DNA of 64,000 bases from Aquisediminimonas sp031376385. Lineage in GTDB: Bacteria; Pseudomonadota; Alphaproteobacteria; Sphingomonadales; Sphingomonadaceae. Of the stretch, positions 34,647-43,684 are shown piece by piece. The DNA lies in NCBI GenBank assembly GCA_031376385.1, contig JANMDQ010000031.1, positions 24,187 to 88,186 on the forward strand, in the 5' to 3' direction. The translations under genes and the position numbers were made by a program. Below the pieces are notes generated by a model. It saw only the letters and a list, made by a program, of their open reading frames with translations, was not told the origin of the DNA and did not search any database. How positions within the stretch are numbered: position 1 is the first letter of the stretch; each line of letters begins with the position of its first letter.

Positions 34647-36150
34647 CGACTGCCTCCCGCCGCAAGATGCGAATGGCTTCTTCTGCTGTCGTTTTACCTT
34701 CGAGCACCAGCGAGCGCGCTGCGCCGGCCAAGTCGCTTGATTTAGCAAAGGCATGGGCACTTAAAGCAGCTTCATCACCGTCGCTGTTGATAAGGCTGCG
34801 AATTTTGTCATCAACGCGGATCGCCTCATACACGCCGATACGGCCTTTGAAGCCGGAGCTGGAGCAAGTTTCGCAACCTTTGTGGTCATAGATGACCGTG
34901 CCTGCTTCTATCCCCAACATCGAAGCCACTGAATCACCGGCAGGCACTGCGACTTTGCACAGATCGCACACGCGCCGCACCAGTCGCTGGGCAATCACGG
35001 CGCGCAATGTAGAGGCGAGCAAAAACGGCTCCACTCGCATATCCCGCATCCTCGTGACGGCCCCTACGGCATTATTGGTATGCACAGTCGAAAGCACCAG
35101 ATGGCCAGTGAGTGATGCTTGAACAGCAATCTCCGCAGTCTCCCGGTCGCGGATTTCGCCAACCATGACAATGTCGGGGTCTTGCCGCAAAATCGCACGC
35201 AGGCCTGTTGCGAAGGACAGGCCGACTTTGGGGTTCACTTGCGTCTGGCCAATCCCGTCCACCGCATATTCAACGGGGTCTTCCACAGTCAGTATGTTGC
35301 GCGCACCATCATTCAGCAAACGCAGCGCGGCATAAAGCGTAGTTGTCTTCCCCGATCCCGTTGGGCCAGTGACGAGGATGATACCATTGGGTTCCGAAAG
35401 GCCATCGAGCAGCAGTTTATGCGTGCCTGCGTCCATACCAAGGGCGTCGAACGAAATGCCTGCGTTGTCCTTGTCAAGGATGCGCAGAACCACTCGCTCC
35501 CCGCCACGCGACGGCAAAGTCGAAACGCGGACGTCCAATTGCTTGCCGCCAAGTGTCAGGCTGATCCGCCCATCCTGCGGAATACGGCGCTCCGCAATGT
35601 CCAGCCGCGCCATCACTTTGATCCGGCTCACGACAATAGGAGCGACGTGCGGTGGCATCCGCAGCGTTTCGCGCAGCACCCCGTCAATCCGCATCCGGAA
35701 TACTAGGCCTGATTCAAACGGCTCAATATGAATGTCCGACACGCCGTTGCGCACGGCGTCTGCAATAAGGCCATTGATAAGGCGGATGGCGGGTGCATCG
35801 TCACTGCTATCTAGCAAATCCTCAGCCGTGGGAATTCCCGTCGCGATTACGCCGAGATCATCACTGAGGCCGAGCGACCCCGCAGCCATGGCGGCTGCTT
35901 CGCCGTTCATTGCGTAGCGCGTGGAGAGGAGGCCATCAAACTGGGCGGCGTTCACGTGTTCGACGTCAAAGCTGCGAGATAGATGGCGTTTCACTTCCAT
36001 CAGGATGCGGGGGTTTGCGCCTTCGCGGATTGCTATGGTGAGGTTGTCGCCGTCATGCTGCACTACTACCACGCCATTACGTCGCGCAAAGCCATAAGGG
36101 ATTTGCTTTGGTGCTGCTACCTCAGCTTCCAAGGCCACGGCCTCTGTCAC
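34639..36150 (-). CDS. gspE: Type II secretion ATPase E
   Basis: A 503-residue secretion ATPase. It has an N-terminal GspE/PilB N1 domain, Walker A GPTGSGKTT (Lys 268), the Asp box (TVEDPVE), Walker B (ILRQDPDIVMVGEIRD), the His box (GHLVLSTVHTN) and a zinc tetracysteine site (CDLC plus CETC). The hexamer drives pseudopilus assembly at the cytoplasmic face. It overlaps gspD by GTGA. Confidence 0.95.
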   Translation of the reverse strand: MTEAVALEAEVAAPKQIPYGFARRNGVVVVQHDGDNLTIAIREGANPRILMEVKRHLSRSFDVEHVNAAQFDGLLSTRYAMNGEAAAMAAGSLGLSDDLGVIATGIPTAEDLLDSSDDAPAIRLINGLIADAVRNGVSDIHIEPFESGLVFRMRIDGVLRETLRMPPHVAPIVVSRIKVMARLDIAERRIPQDGRISLTLGGKQLDVRVSTLPSRGGERVVLRILDKDNAGISFDALGMDAGTHKLLLDGLSEPNGIILVTGPTGSGKTTTLYAALRLLNDGARNILTVEDPVEYAVDGIGQTQVNPKVGLSFATGLRAILRQDPDIVMVGEIRDRETAEIAVQASLTGHLVLSTVHTNNAVGAVTRMRDMRVEPFLLASTLRAVIAQRLVRRVCDLCKVAVPAGDSVASMLGIEAGTVIYDHKGCETCSSSGFKGRIGVYEAIRVDDKIRSLINSDGDEAALSAHAFAKSSDLAGAARSLVLEGKTTAEEAIRILRREAVDD

Positions 36151-38213
36151 GGAGTTGGGACAGCCACAGCACGTTCGCTCACCGGAGGCTCTGCCCCCAT
36201 GTAATCGCGGACCAATTCGTCGAGGCTCGGCTCTTGATCTGGCCGTAGGAGCAATTGCTGATCACGGACATAGCCGTAGCGGCGCTCTGCCAGTTTGCGC
36301 GCGTCGTCGGCGTTGCGCAGGATTGTGGGGCGAATAAAAACCATCAAATTGGTCTTCTCCCGCGATTTTCCTTTAGTGCGGAACAGCACGCCAAGGCCCG
36401 GAATATCTCCAAACAAAGGCACTTTTGACATCGAGCGCCGTTCTTTATCATCAAGCAATCCACCGAGCGCAACAATCTGCCCGTCGTCCACAGTCACCGT
36501 GGTTTGTATCTCGCGTTTGTTCAGGATAAGGTCAGAAAAATTGTTCGAAACGGGTCCTGCAATCGAGCTCACCTCTTGGCGAATGTAGAGCTTAATCGCG
36601 CCACCTTCGTTGATTTGCGGTTTGACCTCCAGCTTGATTCCTACGTCCTGCCGCTGCACGGTGCGGAAAGCATTGTCGAAATTGCCACCAAGCTTTTCAC
36701 CCGTCGTGATGGGAATTTCCTGCCCGACGAGCAGTTTCGCTTCTTGATTGTCGAGCGTCAGGATCGACGGCGTCGATAGGATGTTGGACTTATTATCCTG
36801 CTGCACCGCATTCAAAATCGCGCCAAGATAATTGCCATTGCCAAGACTGATCCCAGCACCTGCTGTGCCGCCGGTTGCTGCTGTAATCGCGCCCAGCGCA
36901 TTAGTGATCAGGGCATCACCAGTTGAATTGCCGGTCGACGTTGTCGTGGTTGTGCCGTTTACAGTAGTCGTAGTTGTCGTGCCACCACCAAGTGTCTTGT
37001 TGAGCAACCCACCGGCAATCGCGGTGATATTGGGCTGTTCATTTGCATATGTGGTTACGATGCCGCCATTAGCCCCGCCTGCAATCAGCTGCACGCCCAG
37101 TTTCCTGGCCGTAGTATCGGATATCTCGACGATGATCGCTTCAACCAGCACCTGTTCGCGCCGCGTATCAAGCTGCCGCACAACTTCGCCCAACGTACGC
37201 TGCAAGTCTGCTGGAGCTGAAATGATGAGCGCATTCGCCCCTTCATAGCGGGTGATCACTGGTGCCGCCCGTCCGGCGGGGCTTGATCCAGTCGAGGCTT
37301 GCGGTGTCAAAGTCGCTGGTGGCGCTACAGACCCAGAAGCGGACGAAGAAGATGAGGGCGCGACGCTGGCCACTTGTTGCCCGACCAATTGTTGAAGGAC
37401 TGGAACCATCCGTTCAGCGTCTGCATGTTGGAGGAACAGCACCCGGATCTCCGTGCCGCTGGCTGCACGCTTATCTAGATCCCGCGCAATCGCTGCAAAT
37501 CTGGAAACAGCCCCCCGGTCGCCGCGCAGGGCAAGGGAATTGCTGCTGTCGATAGCGACGACGGAAATAGCATTGCGGGCAGCATCTCCTCCTTGTTGAC
37601 CCCCGGTAGCCAATTGCTGGAGCGAAGTCGCGATTTCGCGCGCGTCCGCGTTCTTAAGCGCAATGACTTCTGTCGCTGCGCCTTCGCTGTCGATCCGGCC
37701 CAGCAGAGCGCGGATGCGGCGGATATTGTCGGCATAGTCTGCCACCACTAAGCTGTTGCCGGAGCGATTAGCCGTCACGGAGCCTTCGCGACTAACGAGA
37801 GGCCGCAGCGTTTCAACGGCAGATGCAGCCTCGATAGACCGAAGCCGGAACACCTCAGTCACAAACTGATTGCGCGATGCGCCCGAAATGCCGATTTTGC
37901 CCGGCTGCGCAGAAGCCGTTTCAGCTGGCTGAATACGAAAGCCGCCGCCTGATGTTGGTATTGCAATGAAACCGTTGGCGCGCAACGTTGAAAGGAACAC
38001 TTCAAAATATTCGGATTTGGATAACGTTCGGTCCGTCACTACGGAAACTTTGCCCACCACTCGGCTGTCGATAATGAAATTACGACCGGTAACCCGAGCC
38101 GCATCCTGAATGAACGCACGGACATCTGCATCTCGCAGGTTGAGCGTATATTGAGCAGTAGCGGGCTGAGCAAGGCACAGCGCAAGGGCAGTAAGGAGCG
38201 ATAGTCTTTTCAT
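36147..38213 (-). CDS. gspD: Type II secretion secretin D
   Basis: A 688-residue outer-membrane secretin: signal peptide (MKRLSLLTALALCLAQPATAQ), N0 domain (LNLRDADVRAFIQDAARVTGRNFIIDSRV), N1-N3 modules with Ser/Thr-rich linkers (for example around residues 285-310 and 405-430), then the secretin barrel (VGQEIPITTG, VALGGLLDD, VPLFGDIPGLGVLFR). It forms the exit pore. No obvious C-terminal S-domain is seen, so pilotin use is uncertain. It overlaps both neighbours by 4 bases. Confidence 0.94.
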   Translation of the reverse strand: MKRLSLLTALALCLAQPATAQYTLNLRDADVRAFIQDAARVTGRNFIIDSRVVGKVSVVTDRTLSKSEYFEVFLSTLRANGFIAIPTSGGGFRIQPAETASAQPGKIGISGASRNQFVTEVFRLRSIEAASAVETLRPLVSREGSVTANRSGNSLVVADYADNIRRIRALLGRIDSEGAATEVIALKNADAREIATSLQQLATGGQQGGDAARNAISVVAIDSSNSLALRGDRGAVSRFAAIARDLDKRAASGTEIRVLFLQHADAERMVPVLQQLVGQQVASVAPSSSSSASGSVAPPATLTPQASTGSSPAGRAAPVITRYEGANALIISAPADLQRTLGEVVRQLDTRREQVLVEAIIVEISDTTARKLGVQLIAGGANGGIVTTYANEQPNITAIAGGLLNKTLGGGTTTTTTVNGTTTTTSTGNSTGDALITNALGAITAATGGTAGAGISLGNGNYLGAILNAVQQDNKSNILSTPSILTLDNQEAKLLVGQEIPITTGEKLGGNFDNAFRTVQRQDVGIKLEVKPQINEGGAIKLYIRQEVSSIAGPVSNNFSDLILNKREIQTTVTVDDGQIVALGGLLDDKERRSMSKVPLFGDIPGLGVLFRTKGKSREKTNLMVFIRPTILRNADDARKLAERRYGYVRDQQLLLRPDQEPSLDELVRDYMGAEPPVSERAVAVPTP

Positions 38214-38986
38214 TGGCCAATCTTTGCACTGACACTAACCCGGCGTCCACCGCGTTCGACTTCAAGGGATACCGTTCCAGCCGCGCTAGGCAGTTTGGAA
38301 AGGATAGCGGCATCACTGACGGGTGTTCCATTGACGGACACCAGCACGTCTCCGGCTTGTAATCCTGCCGCGTTAAACCGAGCGCCATCGCCTTTAGGAA
38401 GGAGAGAGAGGCCTGTGACCTTGCTGCCGTCCATCCGCGGCGCGACCGTCATCATATCTTGCAGCACTGAAACTGGCGCTTGCACAGCAGTTGCTGACGG
38501 CAATCCACCCGCCACAGGTGCGGTAACGGATTGATCTAGAAATATCTTCTCAATAACACCGCCGCGTTCCAGAGAAGCAGAGTCAAACGCTACTTGTTTC
38601 AGGATAACACCTGGCATCACTTCATCACCCACGGCGTAGCTGTTCTGCACTCCGTCTGGCGTCGCAATGATCGCAGAGCCGCGCCCGCTTGCCATATCGA
38701 CGCGGACGCCGAATAGCTTGACGGATATTGATGTTACACGCGCTTGCGCCTCTGTGGGCTGCAAACGGAAAAACGGATCAAAATCAGTCAGCTTATCGAA
38801 CGGCAGTTTTCGAGAACTCAGCGATGAAGGTCGCCATTCCCCGACCGGGCCGATGGGTACGATTGCTGCCCAGACCAAACGCGCAGACTGAAGAACCACC
38901 AATGCCACCAAAATGATCGCTACAACCGCTGGAAGTCGCGAAACTACAGCTTGCGTATCGATGCCCCCAAAATTCCCAATTCTCAT
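38210..38986 (-). CDS. gspC: Type II secretion protein C
   Basis: A 258-residue bitopic protein: one N-terminal membrane segment (residues about 18-40), a periplasmic HR domain (FRLQPTEAQARVTSISVKLFGVRVD, GDEVMPGVILKQV) that docks to the secretin, and a C-terminal PDZ domain (LQAGDVLVSVNGTPVSD). GspC selects substrates and bridges the inner and outer membrane parts. It is the first gsp gene of the run. The ATG at 38986 is used; the upstream TTG extension has no site. Confidence 0.9.
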   Translation of the reverse strand: MRIGNFGGIDTQAVVSRLPAVVAIILVALVVLQSARLVWAAIVPIGPVGEWRPSSLSSRKLPFDKLTDFDPFFRLQPTEAQARVTSISVKLFGVRVDMASGRGSAIIATPDGVQNSYAVGDEVMPGVILKQVAFDSASLERGGVIEKIFLDQSVTAPVAGGLPSATAVQAPVSVLQDMMTVAPRMDGSKVTGLSLLPKGDGARFNAAGLQAGDVLVSVNGTPVSDAAILSKLPSAAGTVSLEVERGGRRVSVSAKIGQ

Positions 38987-39105
38987 TGCAGTCTCAGCTT
39001 TCACTCGCCTGAACACACCACATGGCAGAAGAAAAGCCTGCGTTCGACTCAATTATTCAAGCCTAATCCCAATGACCAGCACTACGGGCTGACGAAGCCT
39101 ATCAC

Positions 39106-41793
39106 CTAGAATCTTGCGCTCAACCCCAAAGAAAAGCTTCGCCCGCTCTTGTAGAAGTTGTTGAAAATTTTCGACCCGTTCAGCGTTTGCGACTCCTCAT
39201 AATCCTGATTGGTGAGGTTGCGGGCCTCAAACTTCAGTTCCATTGCCGCGTTGCCAACGGTGAAGCCCTGGCGTGCCACGAAATCCAACTGCAAGCCCGG
39301 TCTTTCGATCAGATCCGGCTGACCACCGGGGCCGCGATTGGTGACGCGGTCGCTGGAATATGTGATCAGAATCGTTTGCTGAGACAGCTTGTCCGTGTCT
39401 TCCAGCCCCAGTTGCAGGTTGATGAGATGTTTGGATTGCCCTGTAAGAGGCGTGCCATCGGTGAAGATCTGACTGGCGGGAACCGGGGTGCCGTTCGACG
39501 TAACTGGAATTGTCGTGTCCCCTGCCCCGACGTTAATCTTTGATTTCGAATAAGTGTAATTTGCAATCACCACCGCGCGCCGCGATGCGAAAAAGCTGCT
39601 GTCTGAAAGTCCGCTCAGCGGGACATATTTCTGCAACTCAAACTCTGCGCCGTAAAGCAGCGCGTCGGGAGCGTTGGCGAAGGTTGTGAAAAAAGTGCCG
39701 CCCTGCTGGAACGCAATGGTCTCAATCGGTTTCTTGATCTGCTTGGCAAATCCGGCGACGCTCAGCCGCTGATCCCGGTCAAAATACCATTCGTAACGGA
39801 TGTCATAGTTGGTCAGGCGACTGTCAGATAGGAAAGGGTTGCCGAAAAAGGTGCGATCAGACTCACTGTCCAGATATTGCTGCGGCGCCAATTCGCGAAA
39901 CTGAGGGCGGGCGATGGTCTTGGATGCAGCCAAGCGGATCTGCATATTTTGAGCCACATCATAGGTAATGGTGGCGGCAGGCAGGAAATAATTCTCCGAT
40001 ATCCGAGTGCCGCCTATGGACGCGCCTTTAAGGTCAAGCGGCTGAACAAATTCCTTGCCCGTTTCGTATCGCGCACCGACCGTCAGGCTCAAATCGTCCA
40101 GAAGTTCAGCATCGACCTGCGCATACCCGCCGTGAACGCGAAGACCCGCATCATAAGCAGCCGCGCCAAAATTGCCCGACGTTTCCTGAAGCAGGATGTT
40201 GAAGCTGTAGACGTTGAAGTCTGACAGGAGGAAGTCCGGGCGCTGCTGCGTCACGCCTCCAGGAAGCGCGTCCACGGGACGGTAGGCGAAGTCGCGCCGT
40301 GTCGAATTGCGGGTATTGTCGAGGTAGGAATAACCGGCTGACACAGTCACATCGCGGTCGAAGGGCAACTTGTAAGCCAGATCAAGCGAAGCCGATTTCA
40401 CTTCATCCACCAGATCGCTGAATGCCACGGTGCTGCCGGTGCCGTTCGTGCGCAAGTCGTTGAAATAGTCATTGAAGGCGGTGCTGAACCGGTAGCTGTT
40501 CACGCGCTCATAAGGAGATTCCCGGTCAGACCGCGCGTAGCTGGCGCGGAAATCAACCGAGAGAGGGTCAAAATTAAATTCGCCCACCAATTGGGTATTC
40601 ACCAACTGACGTTCAAACCAGCTGGTGTAGTTTTTGCTGATCAGATCAGTACCGACATTGCTCTCGTCCGTGCCATTCTGGATGCGCGCCTCTTTCAAGG
40701 AATCGCGAATGAACAGGTTGGTCCAGCGCAGTTTGTGATCGTTAAACTCTGCCGTCAGGCCCAGCAATGCGTTGACCACGATCCGGTTTTCGGTCGACAG
40801 GAAGCGGTAATTGCTGGCGTTCGGCTCCAGAATTTGCTTGCCTGACGCATCGAGCGTTGCGCCTGCCGCGAGTTGTTGAAGCCCGCCCTTGGTTGACCAG
40901 CCATGCTTATACCCGAACGCGCCAATCACACCGAGTGAGAAGTCATCGCCCAATTCAAATGTCTTGCCGCCGGTGATGCCAAAGCCAATGTCAGGTGCGA
41001 TATTCTTGTTACGCTGGATCAAATTCGTGCGGGAGTTGACCAGGCTTGCCGTGATGTCCTGAATTTGCCGGCGCGTGAAATTCTGACCCGCGATAATGGG
41101 ATTGCCAGTTGCAAATGCAGCAGCGAGCGGCCCCGGCACATCGCGCGTACCGTCATCAAAACCGGTCGCATCACTGCGGCTACCGTAATAAGTATAGCCG
41201 AGTTGACCGGTGGTCTGGGTATTGCCACCAATGCTGATGTCATATTCGATGAACGGCTCATCTGGCGACGATTTGGTCGTAAGATTGATGACACCGCCGC
41301 CAAATTCTCCTGGATAATTGGCGGAATAGGTCTTCTGCACCACGGAACTCGCCAAGATATTGGTCGGGAACAGATCAAGCGGAACAACGCGGCGCAACGG
41401 TTCAGGGGATGGGAGAGGAGAACCGTTGAGCAAAGCGAGCGAGTAACGCTCCCCAAGACCACGCACGTAAACAAAACGCCCGCCGACAACGCTAAGGCCA
41501 GTCACCCGCTGCAACGCTCCGGCAATGTCACCTTCGCCCGTGCGCGCGATGTCAGCTGCGGACAAGACGGAGATGACCTCAGCGGTGTTTTCGATGATGT
41601 TGGGCGTGTTGCGGCCGGTAACGACGATTTCGTTCACTTCTTCTTCCGCCCCAGGCGCAGAGATCTCAACTTTGTCTTCTGGTGGTTGCGCAGGTGCCGT
41701 AGCAGGTTGCTCCGCCGATTGGGCAAAGGCTTGAGGCGCCACAAGTGCACTTGTGAACAACAACAACGTGGCGAATTTCTTACTCAGTGTCAT
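39106..41793 (-). CDS. TonB-dependent outer-membrane receptor upstream of T2SS genes
   Basis: An 895-residue receptor. A signal peptide (to AFAQ) and an acidic Pro-rich spacer precede the TonB-box-like VNEIVVTGRN, the plug (SVLSAADIARTGEGDIAGALQRVTGLSVVGGRFVYVRGLGERYSLALLNG) and a barrel ending in FSLGLSARF. The VYVRGLGERYS plug pattern occurs in receptors of unknown ligand in sphingomonads and Caulobacter relatives. It sits between the lipoprotein gene and gspC in one orientation, so it probably shares their promoter and job. Confidence 0.9.
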   Translation of the reverse strand: MTLSKKFATLLLFTSALVAPQAFAQSAEQPATAPAQPPEDKVEISAPGAEEEVNEIVVTGRNTPNIIENTAEVISVLSAADIARTGEGDIAGALQRVTGLSVVGGRFVYVRGLGERYSLALLNGSPLPSPEPLRRVVPLDLFPTNILASSVVQKTYSANYPGEFGGGVINLTTKSSPDEPFIEYDISIGGNTQTTGQLGYTYYGSRSDATGFDDGTRDVPGPLAAAFATGNPIIAGQNFTRRQIQDITASLVNSRTNLIQRNKNIAPDIGFGITGGKTFELGDDFSLGVIGAFGYKHGWSTKGGLQQLAAGATLDASGKQILEPNASNYRFLSTENRIVVNALLGLTAEFNDHKLRWTNLFIRDSLKEARIQNGTDESNVGTDLISKNYTSWFERQLVNTQLVGEFNFDPLSVDFRASYARSDRESPYERVNSYRFSTAFNDYFNDLRTNGTGSTVAFSDLVDEVKSASLDLAYKLPFDRDVTVSAGYSYLDNTRNSTRRDFAYRPVDALPGGVTQQRPDFLLSDFNVYSFNILLQETSGNFGAAAYDAGLRVHGGYAQVDAELLDDLSLTVGARYETGKEFVQPLDLKGASIGGTRISENYFLPAATITYDVAQNMQIRLAASKTIARPQFRELAPQQYLDSESDRTFFGNPFLSDSRLTNYDIRYEWYFDRDQRLSVAGFAKQIKKPIETIAFQQGGTFFTTFANAPDALLYGAEFELQKYVPLSGLSDSSFFASRRAVVIANYTYSKSKINVGAGDTTIPVTSNGTPVPASQIFTDGTPLTGQSKHLINLQLGLEDTDKLSQQTILITYSSDRVTNRGPGGQPDLIERPGLQLDFVARQGFTVGNAAMELKFEARNLTNQDYEESQTLNGSKIFNNFYKSGRSFSLGLSARF

Positions 41794-41868
41794 GACCGAT
41801 TCCCTGTGGTGGTCCGCGCAAAGGGCGAGGCGGCAGACGTGCCGCCGCCTCGCTTGTCGACGTTAAAC

Positions 41869-43419
41869 TTAGCTTCCCGATGGAACCGGTGCTGTCACGC
41901 AAGACGACGTTGCCGCCAATCCGCAGGTCCAGCCTTGAAACCACGTGTCCTGCGCGTTACGAACGGCACCTGCCCACGACGCTGTGACAAAGAAATTGCC
42001 ACTGGCTGCTGTGTTGAACGTCGTTGGGTTGACCGCCGTAACGCCTGTTTCAGTTGCGCCGTTCACGCCGAGTGGCCCGCCGGTGAAGAAGGCTACGAGC
42101 GTGTTGACTGCGCCGAGCACATTGTTGTTTCCGGTGAAGAACGGCGTGATCGTCGCTGCGTTTACATCCGCATCATTTTCCGCGTCGCCGCCGCCGCATG
42201 CGAACAAGACCGACCGGATCACAGGGGCACCTACTTCATCGAGCGTCGCATCCGCCGTCGTTGAGGCTGTTTGCGTGCCATCAACATCAAGACACTGCGT
42301 GCCATTAGGCGACGAGATGACGCCATTGGCCAGGGTATAGTCCGTGCCGCCGCGCAACAGGATCGGATCCGTTGACCGTTGATGCACAAAAGTGAAGTTC
42401 GCCAATCGGGGGTTCGACCGGGGAACTTTCAATTCATTGCCAGCAGTGTCGGCCTCAATCGTCCGGTCACCACCGCCCGTGCGCTGAATGACCAGAGCAA
42501 ATTGCGTAAAGCCTTTGAAGCCGAGGTCCGTGTCGAGCGCGTCATCATCTGCCCCGGTAATGACCAGATGGCTTTGGTTCAATGTGCCGCCAAACCATTC
42601 GATGCCGTCGTCGGAGCTATTGTGCACTTGGATGTGATCGACAGTCGTGCCGCGACCCACGCCGGCAAAGGTAATGCCGTTAAGCTCGTTTCCGGGCAGG
42701 ACTTCAAATCCGGGGAAGCGAACCTGCACATAGCGGAGGCGACCGCTGTTGTCGGATGGCAAGGCACCACCGTAGAAGCCGTTGGTGGTCCCTTCCACTG
42801 CGCCTTCGCACGCTGCTGAACCCGGAGTCACGCCAACGCCGATGCAGGTGTTGATAGGCGCGCGGCCCAGAACGACCAGACCGCCCCATTGGCCAATACT
42901 GCTGTCCGTTGACGTTCCTTCGACATTGGCGCGGCTGGTAAAGATGATCGGGTTGGTTGGCGTGCCTTCCGCAAAAAGTTGCGAGCCGCGGTTGATCAGA
43001 AGGAAATCAGCGCCTGATGATCCGAAAATCACGGTGCCGGGTTCAACGGTGAGCGTTGCAGCAGCACCGCCTGCTTTGGTGCCATCGCCGCCGACATCGC
43101 TGCCAACGCGAACGCCGCCAGATAGTGAGTAAATGACGCCGCGCACATTGGCCAGAGTCAGAGCTCCTGTAATCGTTCCCGAAATTTGGCAATTCCGAAG
43201 GTTGTTGACGACGCCGACATTGGTCGTGCCGGTGGGGCATGTCGCGGCGGGGCCCGTCGGGGTTGGTGGCGGCGGCGGAGGTGGGGGCGGAGGAGGCGGT
43301 GTCACTGCTACAAGCGTGCCTTCACCCGGGGACGCGACATCGTCGGCTCCGCAGGCGGAAAGGGCCAGACAGGCCGTGCTGATCATCAGAATATTTGAAA
43401 AACGCTTGGTGCTGGACAT
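41869..43419 (-). CDS. Exported lipoprotein with polyproline linker and beta-helix-like body
   Basis: A 516-residue lipoprotein: lipobox ALSAC with Cys near residue 23, an acidic spacer, then twelve consecutive prolines (about residues 41-52). After this comes a Gly/Thr/Val-rich repetitive body with evenly spaced GTxIFGSSGADFLLINRGSQL-like and NPIIFTSRANVEG strands, suggesting a parallel beta-helix. Two cysteine pairs may form disulfides. It is the first gene of the lipoprotein-TonB receptor-gsp run and may be a T2SS cargo displayed on the surface. From memory, Caulobacter crescentus has a phosphate-starvation-induced, T2SS-exported lipoprotein (ElpS) in a similar context; equivalence is inference. 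Confidence 0.75.
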   Translation of the reverse strand: MSSTKRFSNILMISTACLALSACGADDVASPGEGTLVAVTPPPPPPPPPPPPTPTGPAATCPTGTTNVGVVNNLRNCQISGTITGALTLANVRGVIYSLSGGVRVGSDVGGDGTKAGGAAATLTVEPGTVIFGSSGADFLLINRGSQLFAEGTPTNPIIFTSRANVEGTSTDSSIGQWGGLVVLGRAPINTCIGVGVTPGSAACEGAVEGTTNGFYGGALPSDNSGRLRYVQVRFPGFEVLPGNELNGITFAGVGRGTTVDHIQVHNSSDDGIEWFGGTLNQSHLVITGADDDALDTDLGFKGFTQFALVIQRTGGGDRTIEADTAGNELKVPRSNPRLANFTFVHQRSTDPILLRGGTDYTLANGVISSPNGTQCLDVDGTQTASTTADATLDEVGAPVIRSVLFACGGGDAENDADVNAATITPFFTGNNNVLGAVNTLVAFFTGGPLGVNGATETGVTAVNPTTFNTAASGNFFVTASWAGAVRNAQDTWFQGWTCGLAATSSCVTAPVPSGS

Positions 43420-43473
43420 ATCGGGTTTCCGTTCCGCCGGGTGTTAAAGCCATTTTGGAAAGCCGGCCCACTT

Positions 43474-43494
43474 CAATGATTTTGCGAATCATTG
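43474..43494. promoter_or_regulatory. Inverted repeat in leader of lipoprotein gene
   Basis: CAATGATT (43474-43481) and AATCATTG (43487-43494) are perfect 8-base arms with a 5-base centre TTGCG. They lie 55 bases before the lipoprotein ATG and downstream (in the sense of transcription) of the Pho-box-like repeat. It could be an operator, or a hairpin in the 5' untranslated leader. Its AATGATT...AATCATT look recalls Fur-type sites, but the match is loose. Confidence 0.4.
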
Positions 43495-43533
43495 GCACAC
43501 GCCGCTCCCCACGGACCAGACAACTAAGCACGG

Positions 43534-43565
43534 CGTGTGACAGCGGGATGTTATTCGTGTGACAG
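43534..43565 (-). promoter_or_regulatory. Pho-box-like direct repeat upstream of lipoprotein-TonB-T2SS run
   Basis: On the minus strand CTGTCACACG occurs twice (43565-43556 and 43543-43534) with starts exactly 22 bases apart, twice the 11-base unit of PhoB boxes. The unit between them (ATAACAT) keeps three of the seven consensus positions of CTGTCAT, and the unit before (GAGTCTT) keeps four. It lies about 115 bases upstream of the lipoprotein start, facing it. PhoB control of the run is inference from spacing and half-site match. Confidence 0.45.
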
Positions 43566-43684
43566 TTTGAAGACTCAGATGCTCCGGCCAACTCGCCAAC
43601 TTTGTGAAGAGTTAAGTGCATCCGCCGGAGCTTCTGTTGCGGCGACCTTGCCTAATCCGTCTCTTGAAACGTGAGTTTTGGTCC

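Noticed and set aside
41065..42264. Long plus-strand frame (399 residues) opposite the TonB receptor and lipoprotein genes
   Set aside because: It is antisense to two well-supported genes, is arginine-rich in the way shadow frames are, and has no recognisable motif.
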